Positions 38,031-46,178 of a DNA stretch of 64,000 nt are shown in pieces. The DNA lies in the NCBI RefSeq assembly GCF_014042345.1, contig NZ_JACEZT010000005.1, positions 248,001 through 312,000 of the forward strand, in the 5' to 3' direction. Numbering within the stretch: the first letter of the stretch is position 1; each line of letters opens with the position of its first letter. Under the pieces are notes generated by a model. The model made no database searches. It was given only the letters and a program-made list of their open reading frames with translations, and was not told the DNA's origin. Source of the stretch: Rugamonas brunnea (GTDB lineage: Bacteria > Pseudomonadota > Gammaproteobacteria > Burkholderiales > Burkholderiaceae_D). Made by a program: the position numbers and the translations under genes.

Positions 38031-40199
38031 ATGTCGCGCCATGCCTCCGCCGCCGGTCCTGTTGTACTCGCCGTCCAGCCCTGCCTGTCCACCATCGCCC
38101 ACGCCGCCCGGCTGCTTGCCGGCGCCGCGTGCGCCTCGGTGCTGCTGGCCCCTGTGGCCGCGCGTGCGGACGACGACATGCCGATGCAGCAGGTGACGAT
38201 CACGGGCACGGCCGAATCGGGCTACGGCGCCAGCCACAGCACCACGGCCACCAAGACCGACACGGCGCTGCGCGACACGCCGCAAGCGATCACGGTAGTG
38301 ACCAAGGAACTGATCCGCGACCAGGCCATGCAATCGATGGCCGACGTGATCCGCTACGTGCCGGGCGTGGTGACGGCGCAGGGCGAGGGCAACCGCGACA
38401 CGGCCGTCTTCCGCGGCAACAGTTCGACGGGCGACTTCTTCATCGACGGCATGCGCGACGACGTGCAGTACTACCGCGACTTCTACAATATCGACAGCGT
38501 TGAAGCGCTGAAAGGCGCGAACGCCATGATCTTCGGCCGTGGCGGTTCGGGCGGCGTGATCAACCGCGTCAGCAAGCAGCCCGAGTGGAATTACCTGCGC
38601 GAAGCCTCGCTCACGCTGGGTTCCTGGGCCAACCGCCGCCTGACGGCCGATGTGGGCCAGGTGGTCAACGACAGCGTGGCCGTGCGCGTCAACGGCCTGT
38701 ACGAGAAATCGGGCAGCTTCCGCGACGGCGTGAGCGTCGAACGTTCCGGCATCAACCCCACGGTGGGCATCCGGGCCGGCGCCAACACCAGCGTAGTGCT
38801 GGGCTACGAGCATTTTGACGACGACCGCACGGCTGACCGCGGCATCCCGTCCTACCAGGGCAAGCCGTTCGACACCGACCCGTCCACCTTCTTTGGCAAC
38901 GCGAAGCTGAGCCGCGCCAAGGCCAGCGTGGATGCCTTCACGGCCGTGATCGAGCACGACCTGGGCCACGGCGCCACGCTGCGCAACCGCACCCGTTACG
39001 CCGACTACGACAAGTTCTACCAGAATGTCTTTCCCGGCGCCGTCAACGCGGCCGGCACCAGCGTGGACATCAAGGGCTACAACAACGCCACCGCGCGCCG
39101 CAACCTGTTCAACCAGACCGACCTCACGTTCGACGTGCGCACGGGCGCGCTGCTGCACAAGCTGGCCACCGGCGTGGAGCTGGGCCGCCAGGTGACGGAC
39201 AACTACCGCAACACCGCCTACTTCCCAACCGTGGGCGCGAACGCCACCTCGATCACCGTGCCCACGTCCGATCCGGTCATGACGGCGCCCGTCACGTTCC
39301 GGCAGGCGGCCTCGGATGCCGACAACCACGGCACCTCGACGGTCGTCTCCGTGTACGTCCAGGACCAGTTGCAGTTGTCGCCGCAATGGCAGGCCATCGC
39401 CGGGCTGCGCTACGACCGCTTCAAGGTCGACTTCCTGAACCACCGCAACAACACCACCATCAGCGTGACCGACACGCCGGTCTCGCCGCGCGCGGGGCTG
39501 GTGTACAAGCCGGTGGAAGCCGTATCGATCTACGGCAGCTACAGCCTGGCCTACCTGCCGCGCGCCGGCGACCAGTTGGCGTCGCTCACGCCGACCAACG
39601 CGGCCTTCGATCCGGAGCAGTTCAAGAACCTGGAACTGGGCGTGAAGTGGGACGTGCTGCCCAAGCTGGCCGCCACGCTGGCCATCTACCGGCTGGACCG
39701 CAAGAACGTGGTGGTGGCCGATCCCAGCGACCCGACCAAGTCGGTGCTGGCCGACGGCCAGCGCAGCAAGGGTGTGGAGCTGGGCCTGAGCGGCAATGTG
39801 GGGAAGAACTGGAGTGTGATGGGCGGCTACGCCTACCAGGATGCCAAGCTGACGGCCGACGTGGCCGCGACCGGGCCTTACGCGGGCGCCGTGCTGGCGC
39901 AGGTGCCCAAGCACAGCGCCTCGCTGTGGAACCGCTACGATGTCAGTGACGCGCTGGGCGCCGCGCTGGGCATCATCTACCGCAGCAGCATCTACCCGTC
40001 CACGGCCAACAACGTGGTGCTGCCCGGCTTCACCCGCTTCGACGGCGCGCTGTACTACACCGTCAACCGCAAGCTGCAGGTGCAGCTCAACGTCGAGAAC
40101 CTGTTCGACAAAAAATACTACGCGGCGGCCAACAGCAACGACAACATCTCGCCCGGTTCGCCGCGCGCCATCAAGCTGGGGCTGAACGCGAAGTTCTGA
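38031..40199 (+). CDS. TonB-dependent siderophore receptor
   Basis: The 722-residue protein has a long signal peptide ending near AARA (residues 43-46). A plug domain follows (TALRDTPQAITVVTKELI, FIDGMRDDVQYYRDFYNID, IFGRGGSGGVINRV), then a beta-barrel ending in the C-terminal Phe of outer-membrane proteins. The plug pattern is that of catecholate-type siderophore receptors (Fiu/FcuA class). It takes ferric siderophore into the periplasm using TonB energy. The ATG at 38031 has AAGGAAG upstream. A Fur box overlaps the promoter region. It is convergent with the DUF6916 operon, six bases away. Confidence 0.94.
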   Translation: MSRHASAAGPVVLAVQPCLSTIAHAARLLAGAACASVLLAPVAARADDDMPMQQVTITGTAESGYGASHSTTATKTDTALRDTPQAITVVTKELIRDQAMQSMADVIRYVPGVVTAQGEGNRDTAVFRGNSSTGDFFIDGMRDDVQYYRDFYNIDSVEALKGANAMIFGRGGSGGVINRVSKQPEWNYLREASLTLGSWANRRLTADVGQVVNDSVAVRVNGLYEKSGSFRDGVSVERSGINPTVGIRAGANTSVVLGYEHFDDDRTADRGIPSYQGKPFDTDPSTFFGNAKLSRAKASVDAFTAVIEHDLGHGATLRNRTRYADYDKFYQNVFPGAVNAAGTSVDIKGYNNATARRNLFNQTDLTFDVRTGALLHKLATGVELGRQVTDNYRNTAYFPTVGANATSITVPTSDPVMTAPVTFRQAASDADNHGTSTVVSVYVQDQLQLSPQWQAIAGLRYDRFKVDFLNHRNNTTISVTDTPVSPRAGLVYKPVEAVSIYGSYSLAYLPRAGDQLASLTPTNAAFDPEQFKNLELGVKWDVLPKLAATLAIYRLDRKNVVVADPSDPTKSVLADGQRSKGVELGLSGNVGKNWSVMGGYAYQDAKLTADVAATGPYAGAVLAQVPKHSASLWNRYDVSDALGAALGIIYRSSIYPSTANNVVLPGFTRFDGALYYTVNRKLQVQLNVENLFDKKYYAAANSNDNISPGSPRAIKLGLNAKF

Positions 40200-40205
40200 A
40201 CCGCC

Positions 40206-40598
40206 TCAGACGAGCAGGTTGAAGTCGGCGCGATAGCTGGTGCCTTGCGCGTCGGAACCGGTCACTTCCAGGTACATGGGCACCTGGCCGATGGCCGCGT
40301 GCTCCACCGTGTAGGTGCCGCTGGGCAGGGTGGCGCCGGCGCCGTTGAAGCTCAGGCGGAACTGCTCATGGCCGGCGGCCGATGGCTGCTGTTTCACCGC
40401 CACCAGTTGCATGGCCACGCCGCGCTGGCTGGCGTACACGTTGAACGACTGGTTGACCAGGCGCGTGAAGGTGGCCGCGCGCAGGGCAGCGGCCGGCGTC
40501 AGGCCGGGCGTGGCCAGGGCGGCCAGCGGGGCGGCATGGCCGGCGCCGCTGGCGCCAAGCAGGCCACCGGTGGCCAGGATGAAGGTACGCCGTTCCAT
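40206..40598 (-). CDS. DUF6916-like Tat-exported protein
   Basis: The 130-residue protein begins MERRTFILATGGLLG, a twin-arginine signal peptide, with cleavage likely near the Ala-rich HAAP. The mature part is small and beta-rich (TFTRLVNQSFNVYA; YTVEHAAIGQVPMYLEVTG). I associate it with the DUF6916 family, known from context with tail-collar proteins; the assignment is from memory. AGGAC lies upstream. It is the last gene of the tail-collar/GNAT operon, 11 bases after the acetyltransferase gene. Its function is unknown. Confidence 0.75.
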   Translation of the reverse strand: MERRTFILATGGLLGASGAGHAAPLAALATPGLTPAAALRAATFTRLVNQSFNVYASQRGVAMQLVAVKQQPSAAGHEQFRLSFNGAGATLPSGTYTVEHAAIGQVPMYLEVTGSDAQGTSYRADFNLLV

Positions 40599-40609
40599 AG
40601 TGATGTCCT

Positions 40610-41131
40610 TTACGAAGTGTGGGTGGTGGCGCGTTGCACGGCGGCTTCGGCCTCGTTCTGCGCCGCCTGCCATTCCATCGCGCGGTGCATGCCGCGCAGG
40701 TCGACCGGCATGAAACCGAGCCGCTGGTACAGGTGGATGGCCGGATTGTCCATCGCCACCAGCAGGCGCACCGGCAGCGCCGTCGCCGCGCCTTCATCCT
40801 GCAGCTCGCGCAGCAGTGCGGCGCCGATGCCGTGGCAGCGATAGGCGGGCAGCAGGCAGATGTCGATCAGGCGGATTTCTTCCGCGCCGCGCGCCACGTA
40901 CAGCCGGCCCACCGGGACCTCGTCGGCCAGGATCAGGTTGACGTCGGCCTGCGGATACTGGGCCCGGTACCAGCTTTGCTGCGCTTCGAACTGCATGCGC
41001 ACGATCAGCTGGCGCGTCGTTTCCGAATCGAGCTGGGCCAGGTCGTCGCGGGTGCTGGCGTACAGCTCCTGCAGGAACGGCAGATCGGCCTCGGTGGGCG
41101 GACGCAGGGTGATGGCGTGGTCGAGATCCAT
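40610..41131 (-). CDS. GNAT family N-acetyltransferase
   Basis: The 173-residue GNAT protein has LRPPTEADLPFLQELYASTR at the N-terminus, and the acetyl-CoA-binding region IDICLLPAYRCHGIGAALL, with R/Q-x-x-G-x-G/A replaced by RCHGIG. NPAIHLYQRLGF follows. It transfers an acetyl group to an amine of an unknown target. It lies between a tail-collar gene (six bases upstream) and the DUF6916 gene, so its substrate may be one of these proteins; this is inference. Confidence 0.9.
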   Translation of the reverse strand: MDLDHAITLRPPTEADLPFLQELYASTRDDLAQLDSETTRQLIVRMQFEAQQSWYRAQYPQADVNLILADEVPVGRLYVARGAEEIRLIDICLLPAYRCHGIGAALLRELQDEGAATALPVRLLVAMDNPAIHLYQRLGFMPVDLRGMHRAMEWQAAQNEAEAAVQRATTHTS

Positions 41132-41137
41132 GGCGGC

Positions 41138-41656
41138 TTAGCTGCGCGGAGGGAAGATGCCCTGCAGCGCGATGATGAAGTTCACCATCAGGTAGGGCTG
41201 CTGGTTGTTGTGCGGCGCATTGCCGCCGGCGGTGCCGACCACGCCGGGCGCCATCGGTTGCAGTGCGACCGGGTCGTGGTAGGGCGGGGTGGGGCAGGTG
41301 GTCCTGGCCAGCATGCCATTGTTGGCCGTGCCGGTGGCGGCCGGCGCGCCCGACGCTTGCGGCGCGTGGCCGTGGGCCGGCAGCTCCGCCGTGCTCAGCG
41401 TGTGGCTGGCCTCGCCGCCCATTTCGCCCAGCAGGCGTTCGGTCAGTCCCTGGCCCTGGCCCGCGTGCAGCGGGATGCGCTGTTGCAGGTTGGGCAGGGC
41501 GAACGTGCTCCGGCCATCACCGCCGTAGGTGGTGCCAAGCAGCGAAAACAGGGCCGTGTTCTGGGCGATGGGCATCAGCTGGCCATTGCACATGGCCCAG
41601 CCCGTGGGCGGGAAATTGCCGGCGAACATGCGAATCTCGGCGACGAATGGATCCAT
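41138..41656 (-). CDS. Phage tail-collar (Mdp-type) protein 3
   Basis: The 172-residue protein has the tail-collar pattern: VAEIRMFAGNFPPTGWAMCN, GQLMPIAQNTALFSLLGTTY, GGDGRSTFALPNLQQRIPLH and PHNNQQPYLMVNFIIALQGI. Such proteins resemble the microcystin-dependent MdpB family and phage fibre collars. It is the third of three paralogues in tandem; each is about 170 residues and starts with the same xEIxM opening. No other phage gene is near, so it is a chromosomal surface or secreted protein of unknown role. Confidence 0.9.
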   Translation of the reverse strand: MDPFVAEIRMFAGNFPPTGWAMCNGQLMPIAQNTALFSLLGTTYGGDGRSTFALPNLQQRIPLHAGQGQGLTERLLGEMGGEASHTLSTAELPAHGHAPQASGAPAATGTANNGMLARTTCPTPPYHDPVALQPMAPGVVGTAGGNAPHNNQQPYLMVNFIIALQGIFPPRS

Positions 41657-41666
41657 GTCGAACTCC

Positions 41667-42206
41667 TCAGCTTTGGCTCGGGAAAATACCGAACAGCGAA
41701 ATGATGAAATGCACGCCCAGGTAGGGCGCCATGTTGTTGTGTGGCTGGTTACCGCCGCTGGCGGTCACGGCGCCCGGGTACATGGGCGCGGGCATGCCCG
41801 GCGCGACGTACAGCTTGGGCTTGGCGCCGGGGGACGCGGGCACGTACGGCACGCCGCCGGCCACGTCGATGCCGGTGCCGGTGGCTGGCGGCACGGCGCT
41901 GCTGGCGCCCACCAGGTGGTTGTGGGCCGGCACCTGGGCCTGTGTCAGTGTGATGGTCTCGCTGCCGCCCTGCTGGCCCATCACATACGTGTTGCCGGCC
42001 AGGCTGCCCTGGTGCACGGGCACGCGGCCGCGCAGGTCGGGCAGCGCGAACGTGGACTGGCCATCGCCGCCATAGGTGGTGCCGATCAGCGCGAACAGCG
42101 CGTCATTTTCCGAAATGGGCAGGATGGCGCCGTCGCAAAAAGCCCATCCTTGGGGCGCGAAGTTGCCCGCAAACATGCGGATCTCGCCGATAAAAGGGTC
42201 AGCCAT
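41667..42206 (-). CDS. Phage tail-collar (Mdp-type) protein 2
   Basis: The 179-residue paralogue begins MADPFIGEIRMFAGNFAPQG and shares the collar core (FCDGAILPISENDALFALIG, STFALPDLRGRVPVHQG) and the C-terminal PHNNMAPYLGVHFIISLFGI. The middle loop differs from its neighbours (NTYVMGQQGGSETITLTQAQ), with an Ala/Pro-rich variable stretch. Tandem duplication and divergence in the loop suggest different targets or partners. It precedes the third collar gene by ten bases. Confidence 0.9.
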   Translation of the reverse strand: MADPFIGEIRMFAGNFAPQGWAFCDGAILPISENDALFALIGTTYGGDGQSTFALPDLRGRVPVHQGSLAGNTYVMGQQGGSETITLTQAQVPAHNHLVGASSAVPPATGTGIDVAGGVPYVPASPGAKPKLYVAPGMPAPMYPGAVTASGGNQPHNNMAPYLGVHFIISLFGIFPSQS

Positions 42207-42230
42207 GGGGTCTCTCCTGGGATGGGCCGT

Positions 42231-42731
42231 TCAATTGCGCGACGGGAAGATACCCTGCAGCGCGATGATGAAATTGGTGGTGCCGTACGGTTGCATATTG
42301 CTGTGCGGCTGGTTGCCGCCGGCCTGGCTCAGCGTGCTCGGGTGCAGCGCGGCGGTGCCATCGGCCGTGTGGTAGATGTTGAGCGCGCCCGCTTCCACCG
42401 AGCCGAGCACGCGGCCGGCCGGGTCGGACGAATGGCTCACGGCCGTGGACGCGAGCATGGCGTGGCTGTGGACGGGCATTTCCTGCTGCGTGACCGTATG
42501 CTGGGCCTCGCCGCCCCGTTCGCCGACGTTGAAGCCGTGGACGGGCACGCGGCCGCGCATGTCGGGCAGGGCGAAGGTGACGCGGCCGTCGCCGCCGAAG
42601 CTCGTGCCCAGGATGCTGAACAGGGCCTGGTTCTGGTTGATCGGCAGCAGCTGGCCATTGCACAGCGCCCAGCCGCGCGGCGCGAAGCCGAAGCTGGTCA
42701 TTTTTATTTCGCCGAGAAAGGGTTCCGACAT
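42231..42731 (-). CDS. Phage tail-collar (Mdp-type) protein 1
   Basis: The 166-residue paralogue begins MSEPFLGEIKMTSFGFAPRG and carries GWALCNGQLLPINQNQALFS, VTFALPDMRGRVPVHGF and PHSNMQPYGTTNFIIALQGI. GAGGAGCG lies upstream of the ATG, the best ribosome site in this operon, and it is the first gene of the five-gene unit. The three collar proteins are similar in length but only moderately similar in the central loop. They lack a signal peptide, so export, if any, uses an uncharacterised route. Confidence 0.9.
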   Translation of the reverse strand: MSEPFLGEIKMTSFGFAPRGWALCNGQLLPINQNQALFSILGTSFGGDGRVTFALPDMRGRVPVHGFNVGERGGEAQHTVTQQEMPVHSHAMLASTAVSHSSDPAGRVLGSVEAGALNIYHTADGTAALHPSTLSQAGGNQPHSNMQPYGTTNFIIALQGIFPSRN

Positions 42732-42801
42732 TGCGCGCTCCTCGTGGATGGCGGCGCCGCGCGGCGAAAGCCGGCACGGGCCGTGAATGAATGGGGGAAA
42801 G

Positions 42802-42836
42802 CTAAGCCGCGCGCGGGCGCGGCCGGGCTGGCTTAG
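42802..42836 (-). terminator. Hairpin at the end of the PEP-CTERM gene
   Basis: CTAAGCC (42802-42808) pairs with GGCTTAG (42830-42836), with a further GC-rich inner stem. It overlaps the PEP-CTERM stop and stands before the tail-collar operon on the same strand, so it may limit readthrough. The T run is poor. Confidence 0.45.
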
Positions 42837-43435
42837 AACGGTGGCGGACGGCGGAAGCGGCGCGCGGCCATCAGCACCAGGCCGCCCATCAGCATCAGGG
42901 CGGTGCCCGGCTCGGGCACGGCCGACATCACCAGCGACACGTTGTCGAGCTGGTTGTAGTCATAGTGGTTGCTGTCGCCAAACTGCAGCAGCGTGTGGGC
43001 GCCCGTGGCCGTCAGGTTGCTGACCGTGTAGTGGGTCCAGTCGCCGCTGGTGTTGGTCTGGTGGAATACCGTGTTGGCGCCGAACGTGACCAGCACTTCG
43101 TTGCTCAAGGACTGGCCCTGGCCGCCGTCGGCGCTGTTGATGCGCTGCAGGTCGAATTCAAGCGTGTACTTGGCGCCGGCCACGGTGGCGATGTTCTGGC
43201 CCAGGTAGCCCAGGCCGGGGTAGGCGCCATCGGCGAACACCGTATTGGCGGGGTTGGACAGCGGCGAGCCGCTCCAGTCGGCGCTGAAATACTGGGCCGA
43301 GGTGTCGCCCGATTGCAGCCACATGCTGGTGTCGGCGTTTTCGAAATCGCCGTTGATGACGAGATTGCTGGCCAGCGCGGCGGGCGCGGCCAGGATGAAC
43401 GCCAGGCTGGCGAGGGCGGAACGGAAGGTCGGCAT
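42833..43435 (-). CDS. PEP-CTERM sorting-domain exported protein
   Basis: The 200-residue protein has a Sec signal peptide (FRSALASLAFILAAPAALA), a carbohydrate-binding-like body (NLVINGDFENADTSMW, YTLEFDLQRI), and a C-terminal sorting signal. That signal is VPEPGT, a hydrophobic helix (ALMLMGGLVLMA) and basic RRFRR. Exosortase would cut at PEP and anchor or release it with exopolysaccharide. The start at 43435 is set by the signal peptide. No exosortase gene is in this window. It lies upstream of the tail-collar operon on the same strand. Confidence 0.92.
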   Translation of the reverse strand: MPTFRSALASLAFILAAPAALASNLVINGDFENADTSMWLQSGDTSAQYFSADWSGSPLSNPANTVFADGAYPGLGYLGQNIATVAGAKYTLEFDLQRINSADGGQGQSLSNEVLVTFGANTVFHQTNTSGDWTHYTVSNLTATGAHTLLQFGDSNHYDYNQLDNVSLVMSAVPEPGTALMLMGGLVLMAARRFRRPPPF

Positions 43436-43556
43436 AGCGGGCACTTTCTGTCGTGAAAAGGTGCGATGACAGCACCCCGATCGCATGCCGCCGCGCCTGG
43501 GCGCGGGCGACGATATGGCCGGGACCGTCTGGAGGCACCGATCATACCGTCATTCT

Positions 43557-43585
43557 CTTATCATTTAAATATTTCTTGTTGTCAA
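43557..43585 (-). promoter_or_regulatory. Promoter of the PEP-CTERM gene
   Basis: On the minus strand TTGACA (43580-43585) and GATAAG (43557-43562) are separated by 17 bases. They lie about 120 bases upstream of the start, in the AT-rich stretch of the intergenic region. Confidence 0.5.
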
Positions 43586-43602
43586 CGTGGTATTTCTAGA
43601 AC

Positions 43603-43631
43603 AATTGCAAAATTGCATTTGACAAATTGCA
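43603..43631. repeat. Three AATTGCA repeats upstream of the PEP-CTERM gene
   Basis: AATTGCA occurs at 43603-43609, 43611-43617 and 43625-43631, just upstream of the candidate promoter. The spacing (8 and 14 bases) is not helical, so a binding site for a regulator is only a possibility. Confidence 0.4.
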
Positions 43632-43704
43632 TCATTTTTGTGACGGCCGGCACCGCCGGCTCCCGGTTGTGTCCGGGCGGCCGGGGCAGGGCGGGCTTTG
43701 ATGC

Positions 43705-44763
43705 TCAGGCCGTCAGCTCGGTCAGCGCGGCCACCAGGCGCGCGCATTCGTCGTCGGTGCCGATGGAGATGCGCAGGAACTGGTCGATGCGCGGCTGGCG
43801 GAAGTGGCGCACCAGCACGCCCTGCGCGCGCAGGCCGGCGGCCAGTTGCGCGCCGTCGTGGCCCGGGTGGCGGGCGAACACGAAGTTGGTGGACGAGGGC
43901 AGCACCTCGAAGCCGAGCGCGGCCAGTTGTTGGGTCAGGCGTTCGCGGGTGGCCATGATGGCGGCGCGCGTCTGCTCGAACCAGGCCCGGTCTTCCAGCG
44001 CGGCCACGGCGCCGGCCTGGGCCACCTGGCCCAGCGGGTAGCAATTGAAGCTGTTCTTGACCCGCTCCAGGCCGGCGATCAGGTCCGGATGGCCGGCCGC
44101 GAAGCCGACCCGCAGGCCGGCCAGCGAACGCGATTTGGAGAAGGTCTGGACCACCAGCAGGTTGTCGTAACGGTCGAGCAGGGCGATGGCGCTGTCGGCG
44201 CCGAAGTCCACGTAGGCCTCATCGATCACCACCACCTGGTCGCGGTGGGCGGCCAGCAGGCGCTCGATCTGGTCCAGGCCGAGCGCGCGGCCGGTGGGCG
44301 CGTTGGGGTTGGCCAGGATGATGGCGCCGCACGGCTGGGCGTAGTCGTCCACATCGATCTCGAACTGCGCGTTCAGCGGCACGGCGCGGTAATCGATGCC
44401 GTACAGGCTGCAATAGGTGGGGTAGAAGCTGTAGCTGATGTCCGGGCACAGCAGCGGCAGCGCGTGCTTGAGCAGGGCGTGGAAGGTGTGGGCCAGCACT
44501 TCGTCGGAACTGTTGCCGACGAAAATATGCTCGCGCGTCAGACCGTGGTGCCGGGCCAGCGCATCCTTGAGCGCAGTGGCGTTCGGGTCCGGGTACAGGC
44601 GCAGCTGGTCGCCCACGGCCGCCTGCATGGCGGCCACGGCCTTGGGCGAGGGGCCGTACGGATTTTCATTGGTGTTGAGCTTGACGAGATTGGGCAGTTT
44701 GACCTGCTCGCCAGGCGTGTAGGGGGTGAGGCTGTGGACGACGGGACTCCAGAAACGGCTCAT
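43705..44763 (-). CDS. hisC: Histidinol-phosphate aminotransferase
   Basis: The 352-residue PLP enzyme has the HisC pattern: [36 protein letters not shown], and the PLP lysine K210 in [15 protein letters not shown]. It converts histidinol phosphate and 2-oxoglutarate to imidazole acetol phosphate, or acts on aromatic amino acids. It is solitary, not in a his operon, so it may be a second HisC-type enzyme with wider specificity. The length agrees with the family (about 350). Confidence 0.9.
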   Translation of the reverse strand: MSRFWSPVVHSLTPYTPGEQVKLPNLVKLNTNENPYGPSPKAVAAMQAAVGDQLRLYPDPNATALKDALARHHGLTREHIFVGNSSDEVLAHTFHALLKHALPLLCPDISYSFYPTYCSLYGIDYRAVPLNAQFEIDVDDYAQPCGAIILANPNAPTGRALGLDQIERLLAAHRDQVVVIDEAYVDFGADSAIALLDRYDNLLVVQTFSKSRSLAGLRVGFAAGHPDLIAGLERVKNSFNCYPLGQVAQAGAVAALEDRAWFEQTRAAIMATRERLTQQLAALGFEVLPSSTNFVFARHPGHDGAQLAAGLRAQGVLVRHFRQPRIDQFLRISIGTDDECARLVAALTELTA

Positions 44764-44853
44764 GATGGGTTTGGGTAAGTTGGAAGGCGGATAACAGCAA
44801 AATCATACAGTATCGCCGCTGTTCCATCCCGGCATAAAAGTTAGCAAAAAAAG

Positions 44854-44883
44854 TTGTCTTTTTCGTAAATCATCCATTAAAAT
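44854..44883 (+). promoter_or_regulatory. Promoter of the M48-pilin fusion gene
   Basis: TTGTCT (44854-44859) and TAAAAT (44878-44883) are 18 bases apart, 30 bases before the start, in an AT-rich divergent region shared with hisC. Confidence 0.55.
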
Positions 44884-44912
44884 ATCCTCACGGAAACTTT
44901 TTGAGGGCCGCG

Positions 44913-46124
44913 ATGGACTTAATTTACAAACACGAAAAGAAGCTGTTCGGCTGGATGCTGGCCATTTCCCTGCTGATCTGGCTCGGCCTCATCGTCGGCA
45001 CGGTGGGCGTGGCGCTGGTGTATTTGCTGCTGTTCTTCGTCGCCTACTGTTTCGCGCAGTCGGCCCTGATTTCCTACCTGAAGGGCACGGCCGTCAAGAT
45101 CACCTGGCAACAGTTCCCGGACCTGAAGGAGCGCATCGACCAGTCCTGCCAGCGGTTGGGCCTGGAGCACGTGCCGGACGCCTACCTGTTGCAGATGGGC
45201 GGCGTGTTCAACGCCTTCGCCACCCGCTTCCTGGGCACCAATTTCATCGTGCTGTATTCGGACGTGGTCGACGCGCTCGAAGCCAAGCCCGACGCGATTA
45301 ACTTCTACATCGGCCATGAACTGGGCCACATCAAGCGCAACCACCTGCGCTGGGCGGCGCTGCTGATGCCGGCCTCCATCATCCCGCTGCTGGGCGCGGC
45401 CTATGCGCGGGCGCGCGAATACACGTGCGACCGCCACGGCTTCCATGCCTGCGACGATCTCAAGAGCGCGCAACTGGGCCTGGCCGCGCTGGCGGCCGGC
45501 GGCAAGCGCTGGCGCCAGATGAACGTGGCCCATTATTCGGCCCAGGCCGAGGAGTCGTCCGGCTTCTGGATGTCGTTCCATGAGCTGGTCAGCGACTATC
45601 CGTGGCTGGTCAAGCGCATGGCCGTGATGCGGGCCCTGGCGCAGGGCACGGAAGTGCGGCAGCCGGGCCGCAGCAAGCTGGCCTATGTGCTGGCGCTGTT
45701 CATCCCCCGCATGGGCGTGGGCGGCGCGGGCGCCCTCATTTCCGTGGTGGCCGTGGCCGGCGTGCTGGCGGCGGTGGCCATACCTGCCTACCAGGACTAC
45801 ACCGCCAAAGCGCGGCTGGCGCAGGCCGTCGCCGTGGGGCGCGCCGCCAGCGCCAAGGTGGAGGGTTATTTCTACGCCAATGGCAGCGGCCCCACCACGC
45901 TGGAGCAGGCCGGCTTCGCGCTGAACGATCCCGGCCATGCGATCCAGGAGGTGCGCGTCGATCCGGGCAATGGCGTGGTGCGGGTGGTCCTGGCCGATGC
46001 CACGTTGCGCGGCAAGGCGATCGCGTTCACACCGCACCTCGATGAGAACAAGAAGGTGGCCTGGCATTGCGGCAGCGAGGATATCGCGCCGCAGCTGTTG
46101 CCGCCCGGCTGCCGCGGCGACTGA
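44913..46124 (+). CDS. M48 metalloprotease fused to a type IV pilin-like domain
   Basis: The 403-residue protein has two N-terminal membrane helices (about 12-30 and 32-52), then an M48 domain with GHELGH (zinc ligands H135, H139; E136 catalytic) and E169 in AREYTCDRHG as third ligand. After a linker, residues 272-292 form a hydrophobic helix running into AVAIPAYQDYTAKARLAQAV, the pilin N-terminal pattern. A C-terminal domain with a C386-C400 pair like the pilin D-region follows. The prepilin peptidase site at the head of the helix is absent, so it should stay membrane-bound. ATG 44913 is used (GAGGG six bases ahead). The fusion suggests a membrane protease with a pilin-like recognition domain. 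Confidence 0.9.
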   Translation: MDLIYKHEKKLFGWMLAISLLIWLGLIVGTVGVALVYLLLFFVAYCFAQSALISYLKGTAVKITWQQFPDLKERIDQSCQRLGLEHVPDAYLLQMGGVFNAFATRFLGTNFIVLYSDVVDALEAKPDAINFYIGHELGHIKRNHLRWAALLMPASIIPLLGAAYARAREYTCDRHGFHACDDLKSAQLGLAALAAGGKRWRQMNVAHYSAQAEESSGFWMSFHELVSDYPWLVKRMAVMRALAQGTEVRQPGRSKLAYVLALFIPRMGVGGAGALISVVAVAGVLAAVAIPAYQDYTAKARLAQAVAVGRAASAKVEGYFYANGSGPTTLEQAGFALNDPGHAIQEVRVDPGNGVVRVVLADATLRGKAIAFTPHLDENKKVAWHCGSEDIAPQLLPPGCRGD

Positions 46125-46137
46125 GCCGCGCCCGGCC

Positions 46138-46174
46138 AAGGGCGGGCGGCGCCCGAACCGCGCCGCCCCGCCTT
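46138..46174. terminator. Strong hairpin between convergent genes
   Basis: GGGCGGCGC (46144-46152) and GCGCCGCCC (46160-46168) form a perfect nine-pair stem that extends outward with one bulge. It fills the 54-base gap between convergent genes; no T tract follows, so it may work in both directions with Rho or by hairpin alone. Confidence 0.5.
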
Positions 46175-46178
46175 CCCC

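Noticed and set aside
40206..42731. Prophage remnant because of tail-collar proteins
   Set aside because: No capsid, portal, terminase, integrase or lysis gene is near. The three collar genes form an operon with a GNAT and a Tat-exported protein, and the flanking genes are ordinary chromosomal genes.
43705..44763. Part of a histidine operon
   Set aside because: No other his gene is in the window; hisC stands alone between a PEP-CTERM gene and the divergent M48-pilin gene.
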